64,000 nt of DNA from an uncultured Alphaproteobacteria bacterium (GTDB taxonomy: Bacteria; Pseudomonadota; Alphaproteobacteria; Micropepsales; Micropepsaceae). Below the pieces are notes generated by a model. That model had not been told where the DNA came from. It was given only the letters and a program-made list of their open reading frames with translations, and did no database searches. Of the stretch, positions 43,515 to 52,470 are shown piece after piece; position 1 is the first letter of the stretch; every line of letters starts with the position of its first letter. The stretch covers positions 1-64,000 of the forward strand of contig CAIUCH010000016.1 in assembly GCA_903897605.1 (NCBI GenBank), written 5' to 3'. The translations under genes and the position numbers were made by a program.

Positions 43515-44359
43515 AAATCGGATCGCTCGAGCATCGCGACACTTTCTGCCGCCATTTCATGCAGACCTATACGGACTATGATCCGGATACCTTGCCTTGG
43601 CCGGACCTGGACGAGGCGGCGCTGACGCGCCTCAAATCCGTGCCCTTCTGGGAAGAGGTCTTCTATACCGAGCGCCGTGCGGGTGCGATCGTCGCCGCCT
43701 TCACCGAGACCGTGACCGATCCGGTCATGAAAGAAGCCATCGCGCTGCAGGGCAAGGAAGAGGCCCGTCACGCCAAGCTGATCCGGGTGATGATCGAGAA
43801 ATACGGCATCGATGCCGCCGAGCGTCCGCTGGAAGATGTCAGCGACAATGTCGAAACCCGCTTCAAGGATTTCGGTTTCGGCGAATGCATGGATTCCTTT
43901 CTGGGTTTCGGCGTCTTCAAGATCGCCATGCAGTCCGAATTTCTGCCCAAGGAAATGTTCCAGATCTTCGAGACCCTGATGTATGAGGAGACGCGCCATA
44001 TCGTGTTCTTCGTCAACTGGATGGCCTATGCCCAGGCGCAAAAAGGGTGGCTGGCATCGGCCATCCTGCCGCTGACGTCGTTCCGCTACTACATGCGCGC
44101 GTTGGGCCGCATGATCGGCACCGCCAAGCGCGGCAAGGATCTCAATGACGGCAAGGAATTCACTGCCACCCAGGCATCGGTCTTCCTGGACGGCTTTACC
44201 TTCCGGCGCTTCCTGGAAGACTGTTATTCCGAGAATCGCCGCCGCATGGGCGCCTTCGACGCGGAATTGCTGCGTCCCAGCTTTCTGCCGCAACTTGCCG
44301 AAACGGCGCTGGGCGCGATGCGTCTCTGGAGCTTTCGCGCCAAGCCGCTGCCGGCCTGA
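43511..44359 (+). CDS. Ferritin-like diiron protein, second of a tandem pair in the hopanoid operon
   Basis: 282 residues, paralogous to the preceding protein. Ligands: Glu54 (TERR), Glu84/His87 (EEARH), Glu125 (FGECMDSF) and Glu160/His163 (EETRH), followed by IVFFVNWMAYAQ, which matches the partner's ILFFVNWMAWHR. The start overlaps the upstream stop (ATGA), so the two are probably made in equal amounts and may form a heterodimer. Candidate for an O2-dependent step in hopanoid side-chain or ring modification; this rests on context only. hpnL follows 21 bp later. Confidence 0.75.
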   Translation: MKIGSLEHRDTFCRHFMQTYTDYDPDTLPWPDLDEAALTRLKSVPFWEEVFYTERRAGAIVAAFTETVTDPVMKEAIALQGKEEARHAKLIRVMIEKYGIDAAERPLEDVSDNVETRFKDFGFGECMDSFLGFGVFKIAMQSEFLPKEMFQIFETLMYEETRHIVFFVNWMAYAQAQKGWLASAILPLTSFRYYMRALGRMIGTAKRGKDLNDGKEFTATQASVFLDGFTFRRFLEDCYSENRRRMGAFDAELLRPSFLPQLAETALGAMRLWSFRAKPLPA

Positions 44360-44380
44360 TTTTTCGTTGGGAAGATGGTC

Positions 44381-45418
44381 ATGAAATGGGGCGTCGCCAT
44401 CGCGCTGCTCGCGGGTCTGGTCGCGGCGGTCTATCTGATCTGGGCGATCGGTTTCGGTGCGGTGATGGCTGCGATCGAGCGCGCCGGCGTCGGTGGCCTC
44501 GCCATTCTTTGCCTTTATGCCCTTGTCGTGTTCGTCGTTCTGGCGGCTGCCTGGATGTGCCTTCTGCCGCGATCCGAACACCACGACGCCAAGGATTTCT
44601 ACCTTGCCCGGCTGGTGCGCGATTCCATCGCCGAGATTTCACCCTTCTCGCCGGTCGGCGGCATGGTCGCGGCGGCGCGGTTGATGATCCTGCATGGCAT
44701 GAATGCGGGTTATGCGGCGGCGTCGGTTGCCGCCGACGCCACCACCGAAGCCATGGCGCAGGTGGCGTTCCTGGCGTTCGGCATTGCGCTCGGCGTGGCG
44801 CATTTTCGGCACCTGGCCAGCGCCGGACCGCTAACCGAGGCGATGGTCGCGACCTTGCTGCTGGCAGTGCCGGGGATCGCCGCGCTCATCCTGCTGCAGA
44901 AGAAAGGCGCCAATTTTGCGGAGCGGATCGCGGGGCGGTTTTTCCCACAGGTCAGGAGCGGAACCACTTTTCGCGACGCCATCTATGAACTTTACGATTC
45001 GCCCAAGCGGCTTGCCAGTTCCGCGGCGCTGCATCTGCTCGCCTGGATCGGATCCGGCGGTGGCACCTTCATAGCGTTTCGGCTGATTGGCGGCCAAGTC
45101 AGCCTGACCGACGCGCTAGCGCTGGAAGCCCTGTTATGCACCTTGCGTTCCATCGCCGCATTCGTTCCCGCCGCGTTGGGCGTGCAGGAGGCGGGCTATG
45201 CCATGTTGGCGCCGCTGTTCGGACTGCCCGCCGAGATGGGACTGGCGGTGTCGCTGCTCAAACGGGCGCGCGAGATCGTGATCGGGATACCATCCTTGAT
45301 CTATTGGCAAAGCGTCGAGGGGCGAGCCGCGTTGCGTATGGCGCAGGAACCGGTCCCTTGGACCGGCGAAAGCGGCGAACTTGGCCGGGCGGCCGGCGCG
45401 GACCTTCATCATGAGTGA
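44381..45418 (+). CDS. hpnL: Hopanoid-associated inner-membrane protein HpnL
   Basis: About 345 residues with around seven or eight transmembrane helices, of the lysylphosphatidylglycerol synthase/UPF0104 membrane-domain family. Characteristic stretches are ISPFSPVGGMVAAARL and FVPAALGVQEAGYAML. Its role in hopanoid metabolism or transport is not established. ATG 44381 is preferred to 44375 because GGGAAG lies six bases before it. It overlaps hpnA by 8 bp. Confidence 0.88.
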   Translation: MKWGVAIALLAGLVAAVYLIWAIGFGAVMAAIERAGVGGLAILCLYALVVFVVLAAAWMCLLPRSEHHDAKDFYLARLVRDSIAEISPFSPVGGMVAAARLMILHGMNAGYAAASVAADATTEAMAQVAFLAFGIALGVAHFRHLASAGPLTEAMVATLLLAVPGIAALILLQKKGANFAERIAGRFFPQVRSGTTFRDAIYELYDSPKRLASSAALHLLAWIGSGGGTFIAFRLIGGQVSLTDALALEALLCTLRSIAAFVPAALGVQEAGYAMLAPLFGLPAEMGLAVSLLKRAREIVIGIPSLIYWQSVEGRAALRMAQEPVPWTGESGELGRAAGADLHHE

Positions 45419-46403
45419 TACGGTTCTGGTGACAGGCGCATCCGGCTTTGTCGGCGCCGCCGTCGCCCGCGCGGCCTTGACGCGGGGCTTTCGGGTCAAG
45501 GTGTTGATGCGGGCCACTGCGTCGCACGCCAATATCGAAGGATTGGATGTGGAAGCGGTGACCGGCGATATGCGCGATGCCGGATCCATGACGGCGGCGA
45601 TGCAGGGCGCGCGTTATCTCTTCCATGTCGCGGCGGATTACCGGCTCTGGGCGCGCGATGCCTCCGAGATTGCCCGCAACAATCTGGAAGGCGCCAAAGC
45701 GACGATGGCTGCCGCGCTTCGCGCCGGGGTCGAACGCGTGATCTATACCTCCTCGGTTGCGGCCCTGAAGCCCGGCACTGGGGAGGCGGTCGATGAATCC
45801 TCCCGTCACACGCCGCAAAGCGTGATCGGCGCCTATAAGCTGAGCAAACTTCTGGCGGAACGCGAAGTCGAACGCATGATCGCGGATGAGAAGCTGCCCG
45901 CGGTGATCGTGGCGCCGTCCACGCCGATCGGTCCGCGTGACATCAAGCCGACGCCCACCGGACGAATCATCGTCGAAGCGGCGGCAGGGCGGATGCCGGC
46001 CTATGTCGATACCGGACTTAACCTGGTGCATGTCGATGACGTGGCCGAAGGCCATTTCCTGGCGCTGGAACGGGGCAGGATCGGTGAAAATTATATCCTG
46101 GGCGGCACCGACGTGACCCTGGCGCAGATGCTGGCGGATATCGCGGCATTGGCGGGACGCCGGGCGCCGCGTGTGAAACTGCCACGCGGGCCATTGTTTC
46201 CGCTGGCTTTTGGTGCCGAAGCCGTTGCGCGGTTCACCGGGAAGGAGCCGTTCCTTACCGCCGACGCGCTGCGCATGTCGCGCTATCGGATGTATTTCTC
46301 TTCCGCCAAGGCCGCGCGGGAACTGGGTTATGCGGCACGGCCCTACCGGGACGGCTTGAAGGATGCCCATGCCTGGTTCGCGGCCAACGGGTATCTTTCA
46401 TGA
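45411..46403 (+). CDS. hpnA: Hopanoid-associated NAD-dependent epimerase/dehydratase HpnA
   Basis: A 330-residue extended SDR: the TGASGFVG nucleotide motif at residues 8-15, a VIYTSSVAAL active-site Ser region and YKLSK (YxxxK). It is the classical HpnA dihydroflavonol-reductase-like protein of hopanoid loci; its substrate is unproven, probably a sugar or side-chain intermediate. ATG 45411 overlaps the end of hpnL; an upstream in-frame ATG at 45381 lies inside hpnL and is less likely. Confidence 0.92.
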   Translation: MSDTVLVTGASGFVGAAVARAALTRGFRVKVLMRATASHANIEGLDVEAVTGDMRDAGSMTAAMQGARYLFHVAADYRLWARDASEIARNNLEGAKATMAAALRAGVERVIYTSSVAALKPGTGEAVDESSRHTPQSVIGAYKLSKLLAEREVERMIADEKLPAVIVAPSTPIGPRDIKPTPTGRIIVEAAAGRMPAYVDTGLNLVHVDDVAEGHFLALERGRIGENYILGGTDVTLAQMLADIAALAGRRAPRVKLPRGPLFPLAFGAEAVARFTGKEPFLTADALRMSRYRMYFSSAKAARELGYAARPYRDGLKDAHAWFAANGYLS

Positions 46404-47536
46404 TCGCCGGCATCGTGTTTGGATTCCTGCCCCTTGCCATCTGGCTTTATCTGCTGCTGGCGCGGCGTGGTTTTTGGCTTCTGCGCGAACGGGACACCTT
46501 GCCGGTGCGCCAGCCGCCGATCTGGCCATCGGTCGTCGCGGTGGTGCCGGCCCGCAACGAAGCCGATGTGATCCAGCAAAGCATCGGCAGTCTTCTGGCG
46601 CAGGACTATCCAGGAGATTTCCGGATCATTCTGGTGGACGACCAGTCGGAAGACGGCACCGGCGCGTTGGCGCGGGCATTGAACAATGATCGCCTTGTCA
46701 TATTGGCTGGCGAAGCGCGGCCCGCGGGTTGGACGGGAAAACTCTGGGCGATGCGGCAAGGCACCGATCACGCCGCCTTGTCCGCGCCGGAATTTCTTTG
46801 GTTCACCGATGCGGACATCGCCCACGCCCCCGACAATCTGCGCAACCTGGTTGCGCGCGCGCAGGAGGGACGTAAAGTTCTGGTTTCGTTGATGGCGCGG
46901 CTGTCCTGCCGCACGACCGCAGAGCATTTTCTCATTCCGGCCTTCGTATTCTTTTTCGATATGGTGTTTCCCTTCGGTGCATCCAACGATCCAAAAAGTC
47001 AGGTTGCGGCGGCGGCCGGCGGCTGCATGCTGGCACGGCGCGAAACGCTGGAAGCCTCAGGTGGCATCGATGCCATCCGGCACAACATCATCGACGATTG
47101 TGCCCTGGCCCGCGCGATGAAGAAGCAGGGCCCGATCTGGCTGGGCCTTACCGATCGCGCCGTCAGCCTGCGGCCCTATGAGCACGTGGCCGATATTCGC
47201 AAAATGGTCTCGCGTTCGGCCTATGCCCAGCTGGATTATTCGCCGCTCCTGCTGTTGGGCACGCTTCTGGGCCTTTTCATTGTCTATATTGCGCCCGTCC
47301 TGGGGGCATTGTTCGCCATGTATTATGTGCAGCTTGCGGCCTATCTCGCTTGGGCGATCATGGCCGCGATGTTCCAGCCGATCTTGCGCTTCTACCGGTT
47401 GTCGCCCTTGTGGGGTATCGCGCTGCCGTTGATTGGCGCCTTTTATGCCGCCTTCACGCTCGATTCGGCGATCCAGCACTGGTCGGGAAAAGGCGGCATG
47501 TGGAAAGGCCGCGCCCAGGCAGGGGAACGGGCATGA
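46400..47536 (+). CDS. hpnB: Hopanoid-associated glycosyltransferase HpnB
   Basis: 378 residues: N-terminal membrane helix, GT-2 domain with VVAVVPARNEADVIQQSI, ILVDDQSEDGTG (Asp-Asp) and WFTDADIAHA (DxD), then a C-terminal block of hydrophobic helices (about 275-365). HpnB is conserved in hopanoid loci; the exact acceptor is not known. The start overlaps hpnA (ATGA) and the end overlaps hpnC (ATGA). Confidence 0.92.
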   Translation: MIAGIVFGFLPLAIWLYLLLARRGFWLLRERDTLPVRQPPIWPSVVAVVPARNEADVIQQSIGSLLAQDYPGDFRIILVDDQSEDGTGALARALNNDRLVILAGEARPAGWTGKLWAMRQGTDHAALSAPEFLWFTDADIAHAPDNLRNLVARAQEGRKVLVSLMARLSCRTTAEHFLIPAFVFFFDMVFPFGASNDPKSQVAAAAGGCMLARRETLEASGGIDAIRHNIIDDCALARAMKKQGPIWLGLTDRAVSLRPYEHVADIRKMVSRSAYAQLDYSPLLLLGTLLGLFIVYIAPVLGALFAMYYVQLAAYLAWAIMAAMFQPILRFYRLSPLWGIALPLIGAFYAAFTLDSAIQHWSGKGGMWKGRAQAGERA

Positions 47537-48384
47537 GCGACGCGGCGGTACTTCAGTCCGGCAAGGGTCATCATGACGAGAATTTTCCCGTCGCGTCATT
47601 TCTGATCGCGCCGCGCCACCGCCCGCCCATTCTGGCCTTTTATCGTTTTGTGCGCTTCGCGGATGATATCGCCGATCACGCCACGGCATTGCCTGCGGAC
47701 AAGATGCGACTTCTGGAAGATATGCGTGCAACGCTCATGGGAGAGAGCGATGCTTCTCCCGAAGGCTTGGTGCTGCGCCACGCTCTGACGGAATATGGGC
47801 TCACCGCCCAACATGCGCTGGATCTGCTGGAAGCCTTTCGCCGCGACGTTACCAAGCTGCGTTACCGGGACTGGGACGATCTGATCGATTATTGCCGTTT
47901 CTCGGCCATGCCGGTCGGCCGTTTCGTTCTGGATGTGCATGGCGAAAGCCCAGACGCATGGCCGGCCAATGATGCCCTGTGCGCCGCGCTCCAGATCATC
48001 AATCATCTGCAGGATTGCGCCAAGGATTTCCGCGAGCTGAACCGGGTCTATATCCCGCAGGATGCATTGGCCGCAAAAGGCCTGACCGCAGCAGCTTTAT
48101 CCGAGCCCCAGGCCGGCCCCGCACTGCGGCAGGTCATAGCCGGGTTGGCACAGCGCAACGCCCTGCTGCTGGCGCAATCGCGCCCCTTTGCCGGGCAGAT
48201 TCGCGATTCCAGGCTTGCCTTGGAAGTCGATCTCATTCAAACCCTCGCCGAAGATCTGAATACCCTGTTGACCCGGCGCGATCCCTTGTCCGAAAAGGTG
48301 CATCATTCCAAAACGGATATTGCGGCGCTGTTCGTCAAGAGGCTGCCGGGCTTCGCACTGTCCCGCATGATGCGCCGTCGATGA
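47533..48384 (+). CDS. hpnC: Hydroxysqualene synthase HpnC
   Basis: Second step of the HpnCDE squalene route: converts presqualene diphosphate to hydroxysqualene. 283 residues with the squalene/phytoene synthase fold: Asp-rich VRFADDIADHA, and NHLQDCAKDFRELNRVYIP for the second metal site. ATG 47533 overlaps the stop of hpnB; the longer reading starting at 47350 lies inside hpnB. The C-terminus overlaps hpnD by 4 bp. Confidence 0.94.
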   Translation: MSDAAVLQSGKGHHDENFPVASFLIAPRHRPPILAFYRFVRFADDIADHATALPADKMRLLEDMRATLMGESDASPEGLVLRHALTEYGLTAQHALDLLEAFRRDVTKLRYRDWDDLIDYCRFSAMPVGRFVLDVHGESPDAWPANDALCAALQIINHLQDCAKDFRELNRVYIPQDALAAKGLTAAALSEPQAGPALRQVIAGLAQRNALLLAQSRPFAGQIRDSRLALEVDLIQTLAEDLNTLLTRRDPLSEKVHHSKTDIAALFVKRLPGFALSRMMRRR

Positions 48385-49232
48385 GCATGAGCGAAACCTT
48401 GCCCGCCTCCCAGGCCGCCGCCGTCAAGAAGAAAGCTTCAGGCAGCTCCTTCTATCTTGCGATGCGGCTGATGCCCCGCCGCGAGCGCGATGCCATGTTT
48501 GCGATCTATGCCTTTTGCCGCCGGGTCGACGACATTGCCGATGACGGGTTTGGCACAAGGCCCGAACGCCACGAAAAGCTGGAAGCCTGGCGTTACGATC
48601 TGGATGCGCTTTATGGCGGCCAGACGCCGGCGCGGGTGGCGTTCCTGGCGCCGGCAGTGGCGCGGTTCGGTCTGCGCAAGGAAGATTTCCTCACCATCCT
48701 GGACGGGATGGAAATGGATGTGGCCGAAGATATTGTCGCTCCTGACCTTGCCACCCTCGATCTTTACTGCGAGCGGGTGGCGAGCGCGGTGGGGCGGCTG
48801 TCCATAAAAGTATTCGGGATGGACGAGGTGCCGGGCTTCGATCTGGCGCATGATCTGGGCCGCGCCCTGCAGCTCACCAACATCCTGCGCGACATCGACG
48901 AGGACGCCGATATCGGCCGACTTTATCTGCCGCGCGAATATCTGTTCGCGGCGGGATTCAAATCGCTCGACCCCAAGATGGTGGTGTCCGATCCGCGCAT
49001 TGACGGGGTCTGCCGCGCCGTTGCCGCAATGGCGCATAGTCACTACGACAAGGCGGCGGCCATCCTGGTCAAAAAACCCAAGGGCCGGATCGCCACGCCC
49101 CGCCTGATGGGCGCGGTCTATGGCGAGATCCTGAAAGTCACCGAGGCTGCCGGCTTCGCGCCGCCGCGTCATCGCGTATCGCTGTCACGGGGCAAGCTGC
49201 TGTCCTTGTTGCTGCGCGCCGGCCTCGGATAA
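48381..49232 (+). CDS. hpnD: Presqualene diphosphate synthase HpnD
   Basis: Condenses two farnesyl diphosphates into presqualene diphosphate. 283 residues: RRVDDIADDG first Asp motif, and LQLTNILRDIDEDADIGRLYLP second Asp motif, typical of trans-isoprenyl synthases. ATG 48381 overlaps the hpnC stop; ATG 48387 is an alternative. The substrate comes from ispA, encoded 7 kb downstream. Confidence 0.94.
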   Translation: MSMSETLPASQAAAVKKKASGSSFYLAMRLMPRRERDAMFAIYAFCRRVDDIADDGFGTRPERHEKLEAWRYDLDALYGGQTPARVAFLAPAVARFGLRKEDFLTILDGMEMDVAEDIVAPDLATLDLYCERVASAVGRLSIKVFGMDEVPGFDLAHDLGRALQLTNILRDIDEDADIGRLYLPREYLFAAGFKSLDPKMVVSDPRIDGVCRAVAAMAHSHYDKAAAILVKKPKGRIATPRLMGAVYGEILKVTEAAGFAPPRHRVSLSRGKLLSLLLRAGLG

Positions 49233-49236
49233 CGCC

Positions 49237-50523
49237 ATGGCGCCGAACGGAGAAACGGCAGACCAAAAAGCCAGGCCTCGCGCCTTTGTGATCGGCGCGG
49301 GGATTTCCGGCCTTGCCGCCGCCACCCAACTGGCCGCGCGCGGAATGGCGGTGACCTTGTATGAGGCCGCCGGACAGGCAGGCGGACGTTGCCGCTCCTA
49401 TTACGATCCGGTGCTGGATCAGACGATCGACAATGGCAATCATCTGGTTTTGTCGGGTAACGGTGCGATCATTCGCTATCTGGAGCGCATCGGTGCGCGC
49501 GGCGCCTTGGCCGGACCGCGCCGGGCGGTGTTTTTCTTTGCCGATCTGAAGGATGACACGCGCTGGACCTTGAGATTGAACGCTGGCCCCTTGCCCTTGT
49601 GGATCACTTCGCGCGCGCGCCGCGTCCCCGGCACCAGGCCCGCCGATTATCTGCCTTATGGCAAGCTGATGTTCGCCAGCCGGCGCGCCACGGTTGCGCA
49701 AACCGTGCCCACCAAGGGGGCGCTGTGGGACCGGCTGATGCGGCCCTTTCTGCTGGCGGCCCTGAACACCCAGCCGGAGGTTGGCTCGGCCCAACTTGCC
49801 GGCCAGATCATGCGCGAGACTTTGGCGCGGGGTGGACGGGCCTGTCGCCCCCGCATCGCCACGCCCACTTTGGCCGCCGCCTTTATCGATCCGGCATTGG
49901 CCTTTCTGGAAAAGAAGGGCGCCAAGATCGAGATGGGCAAGCGGCTGCGCAATCTGGTGCTGAACAACCGGTCTGTCCTGGCGCTGGAATTTTCCGATGC
50001 CACGGTGCCGCTCAATGCCGGCGATACCGTCGTGCTGGCGGTGCCGCCCTGGGTGGCAAAGGAGATGCTTCCCGATCTGGCCGTTCCCACCGAATTTTGC
50101 GCCATCGTCAATGGCCATTTCCACATGCCCGCGCCAAAGGGCACACCACCCATCATGGGCGTGATCGGCGGCACGGTGGAGTGGATATTCTCCTTCGCGG
50201 ATCGCATCTCGGTCACCGTTTCCGGCGCCGACGAGCTGGTGGACCGCGACCGCGAAGAGTTGGCGCGTATCCTGTGGGCCGATGTCTGCAAGGCGCTGAA
50301 GATCACCGCCGAATTGCCGAAATGGCAGATCGTCAAGGAAAAGCGCGCGACTTTCGCCGCCACGCCGGAGCAGGACATCAAGCGTCCGCCCACCAAGACC
50401 CCATGGCGCAATCTGATGCTGGCGGGCGACTGGACCGACACCGGGCTTCCCGCGACCCTGGAAGGCGCGGTGCGCTCGGGCGAGGCGGCGGCCGCTTTGG
50501 CGTTGCGGCGTGGCACTTTATAG
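49237..50523 (+). CDS. hpnE: Hydroxysqualene dehydroxylase (squalene-associated FAD enzyme) HpnE
   Basis: Final step to squalene: reductive removal of the hydroxyl of hydroxysqualene. A 428-residue FAD oxidoreductase with FVIGAGISGLAAATQLAARG at the N-terminus, YEAAGQAGGRCRS, and a C-terminal NLMLAGDWTDTGLPATLEGAVRSGEAAA FAD motif. It is 4 bp after hpnD and 9 bp before shc. Confidence 0.94.
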   Translation: MAPNGETADQKARPRAFVIGAGISGLAAATQLAARGMAVTLYEAAGQAGGRCRSYYDPVLDQTIDNGNHLVLSGNGAIIRYLERIGARGALAGPRRAVFFFADLKDDTRWTLRLNAGPLPLWITSRARRVPGTRPADYLPYGKLMFASRRATVAQTVPTKGALWDRLMRPFLLAALNTQPEVGSAQLAGQIMRETLARGGRACRPRIATPTLAAAFIDPALAFLEKKGAKIEMGKRLRNLVLNNRSVLALEFSDATVPLNAGDTVVLAVPPWVAKEMLPDLAVPTEFCAIVNGHFHMPAPKGTPPIMGVIGGTVEWIFSFADRISVTVSGADELVDRDREELARILWADVCKALKITAELPKWQIVKEKRATFAATPEQDIKRPPTKTPWRNLMLAGDWTDTGLPATLEGAVRSGEAAAALALRRGTL

Positions 50524-50532
50524 TTGCGGGCG

Positions 50533-52470
50533 ATGAACCAGCTCGCGCCCGCCGACCTTGCCGACGTGGAAGGCGTCATTCGTGCCGCCACCGCCGCAAT
50601 TTTGGACCAGCAGCGGCCGGTTGGGCATTGGGTTTATGAGCTGGAAGCCGACGCCACCATCCCGGCGGAATATGTCCTGCTTGTCCATTACCTGGCGGAG
50701 ACCCCCAATCTGGAACTGGAGCGCAAGATCGGCGTCTATCTGCGCCGCATCCAAGGCGCCCATGGGGGCTGGCCGCTCTACCATGAAGGCGCATTCGATA
50801 TTTCCGCGACGGTGAAGGCCTATTTCGCGCTCAAGATGATCGGCGACGAAATCGAGGCGCCGCACATGGCGCGGGCGCGCGCGGCGATCCATGCGCGGGG
50901 CGGCGCCATCAAGGCCAATGTTTTCACCCGCATTCTGCTGGCGCTGTATGGCGAGACCGCCTGGGCGAATATCCCAACCGTGCCGGTGGAATTGATCCTG
51001 CTGCCCCGCTGGTTCCCCATCCATCTGTCCAAGATGAGCTATTGGGCGCGCACCGTGATCGTGCCGTTGCTGGTGCTGGCGGCGAAGCGTCCCATGGCGC
51101 GCAATCCGCGAGGTGTGCATATCCCCGAACTGTTCGTGCCCGGCGTGCCCGCGGCCAGCCCGCGCGCGCCGCATCAAAGCGCGGGCTGGTCGGCATTCTT
51201 CGCGGCATTGGACTGGATCTTGAAACGGTTCGAACCCTTCTGGCCGAAGGGATTGCGGGCGCGTGCGATCGAGAAATGCCGCGCCTGGACCACCGAGCGC
51301 CTGAATGGCGAAGACGGACTGGGCGCGATCTATCCCGCCATGGCCAACAGCGTGATGATGTACGACACGCTGGGTCATGCGCCATCGCATCCCGACCGCG
51401 CCATCGCGCGAAGGTCCGTCGAGAAGCTGCTGGTGATCAAAGACCATGAAGCCTATTGCCAGCCCTGTGTCTCGCCGGTCTGGGATACCGCCCTGGTGGC
51501 GCATGCCCTGATGGAAACAAAAGACGCGCGCGCCGAAGCAGCCGCCGTACGCGGATTGGAATGGCTGGCGCCGCTGCAGGTGCTGGATGTCAAAGGCGAT
51601 TGGGCGGACGAAAAGCCGGATGTGCGGCCGGGAGGCTGGGCCTTCCAGTATCGCAATGATTACTATCCCGACCTCGACGATACGGCGGTGGTGGTGATGG
51701 CGATGGATCGTGCCGCCAAGGCAGGGATCGCCCCCGACTATAAAGAGGCCATTGCGCGAGGGGCGGAATGGGTTGACGGGCTGCAGTGCCGGGGTGGCGG
51801 CTGGGGTGCCTTCGACGCCGACAATTCCTATTATTACCTCAACAATATTCCCTTCGCCGATCACGGCGCGCTGCTGGATCCGCCCACCGAGGATGTTTCA
51901 GGCCGTTGCGTGGGCATGATCGCGCAGCTTGGCGGCGACGAGGTGCGGCTGGATGCGGGTATCGCCTATCTGCGCAAAACCCAGAGGGCGGACGGCTCCT
52001 GGTTCGGCCGCTGGGGGGTGAATTACATTTATGGCACCTGGTCGGCGCTGGCGGGATTGAACGCGGCGGGTCTTGGGGCGCAGGACCGCACCATGCGCCG
52101 TGCCGCCGGCTGGCTGGCGGCGATTCAGAACATCGATGGCGGCTGGGGTGAGAGTTGCGACAGCTACAAGCTGGATTACAAGGGCTATGAACCCGCGCCC
52201 TCAACCGCGTCCCAAACCGCCTGGGCGCTGCTGGGCTTGATGGCGGCGGGCGAGGTGGATCATCCGGCGGTGGCGCGGGGCGTCGCTTATCTGAAGCGCA
52301 CCCAGGATGCGGACGGATTATGGAGTCAGCTGCATTATACTGGCGGCGGCTTCCCGCGCGTCTTCTATCTCAATTATCACGGCTATCCGAAATTCTTCCC
52401 GCTCTGGGCGCTGGCGCGGTATCGCAATCTCAAGACGGGCAATTCGCGTCTCGTGGAGTATGGGCTTTGA
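50533..52470 (+). CDS. shc: Squalene-hopene cyclase
   Basis: Cyclises squalene to hopene/hopanol; a monotopic membrane enzyme, also called HpnF. 645 residues, normal length. The catalytic DxDD motif is Asp380-Leu-Asp-Asp383 in YPDLDDTAVVV. Several QW-type repeats are visible, such as GWAFQ, GGWGAFDADN, GSWFGRWGVNY, GGWGES and GLWSQLHYTG, and a late FYLNYHGYPKFFPLWALARY. ATG 50533 is preferred to TTG 50524. Its 3' end overlaps hpnG by 11 bp. Confidence 0.97.
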   Translation: MNQLAPADLADVEGVIRAATAAILDQQRPVGHWVYELEADATIPAEYVLLVHYLAETPNLELERKIGVYLRRIQGAHGGWPLYHEGAFDISATVKAYFALKMIGDEIEAPHMARARAAIHARGGAIKANVFTRILLALYGETAWANIPTVPVELILLPRWFPIHLSKMSYWARTVIVPLLVLAAKRPMARNPRGVHIPELFVPGVPAASPRAPHQSAGWSAFFAALDWILKRFEPFWPKGLRARAIEKCRAWTTERLNGEDGLGAIYPAMANSVMMYDTLGHAPSHPDRAIARRSVEKLLVIKDHEAYCQPCVSPVWDTALVAHALMETKDARAEAAAVRGLEWLAPLQVLDVKGDWADEKPDVRPGGWAFQYRNDYYPDLDDTAVVVMAMDRAAKAGIAPDYKEAIARGAEWVDGLQCRGGGWGAFDADNSYYYLNNIPFADHGALLDPPTEDVSGRCVGMIAQLGGDEVRLDAGIAYLRKTQRADGSWFGRWGVNYIYGTWSALAGLNAAGLGAQDRTMRRAAGWLAAIQNIDGGWGESCDSYKLDYKGYEPAPSTASQTAWALLGLMAAGEVDHPAVARGVAYLKRTQDADGLWSQLHYTGGGFPRVFYLNYHGYPKFFPLWALARYRNLKTGNSRLVEYGL

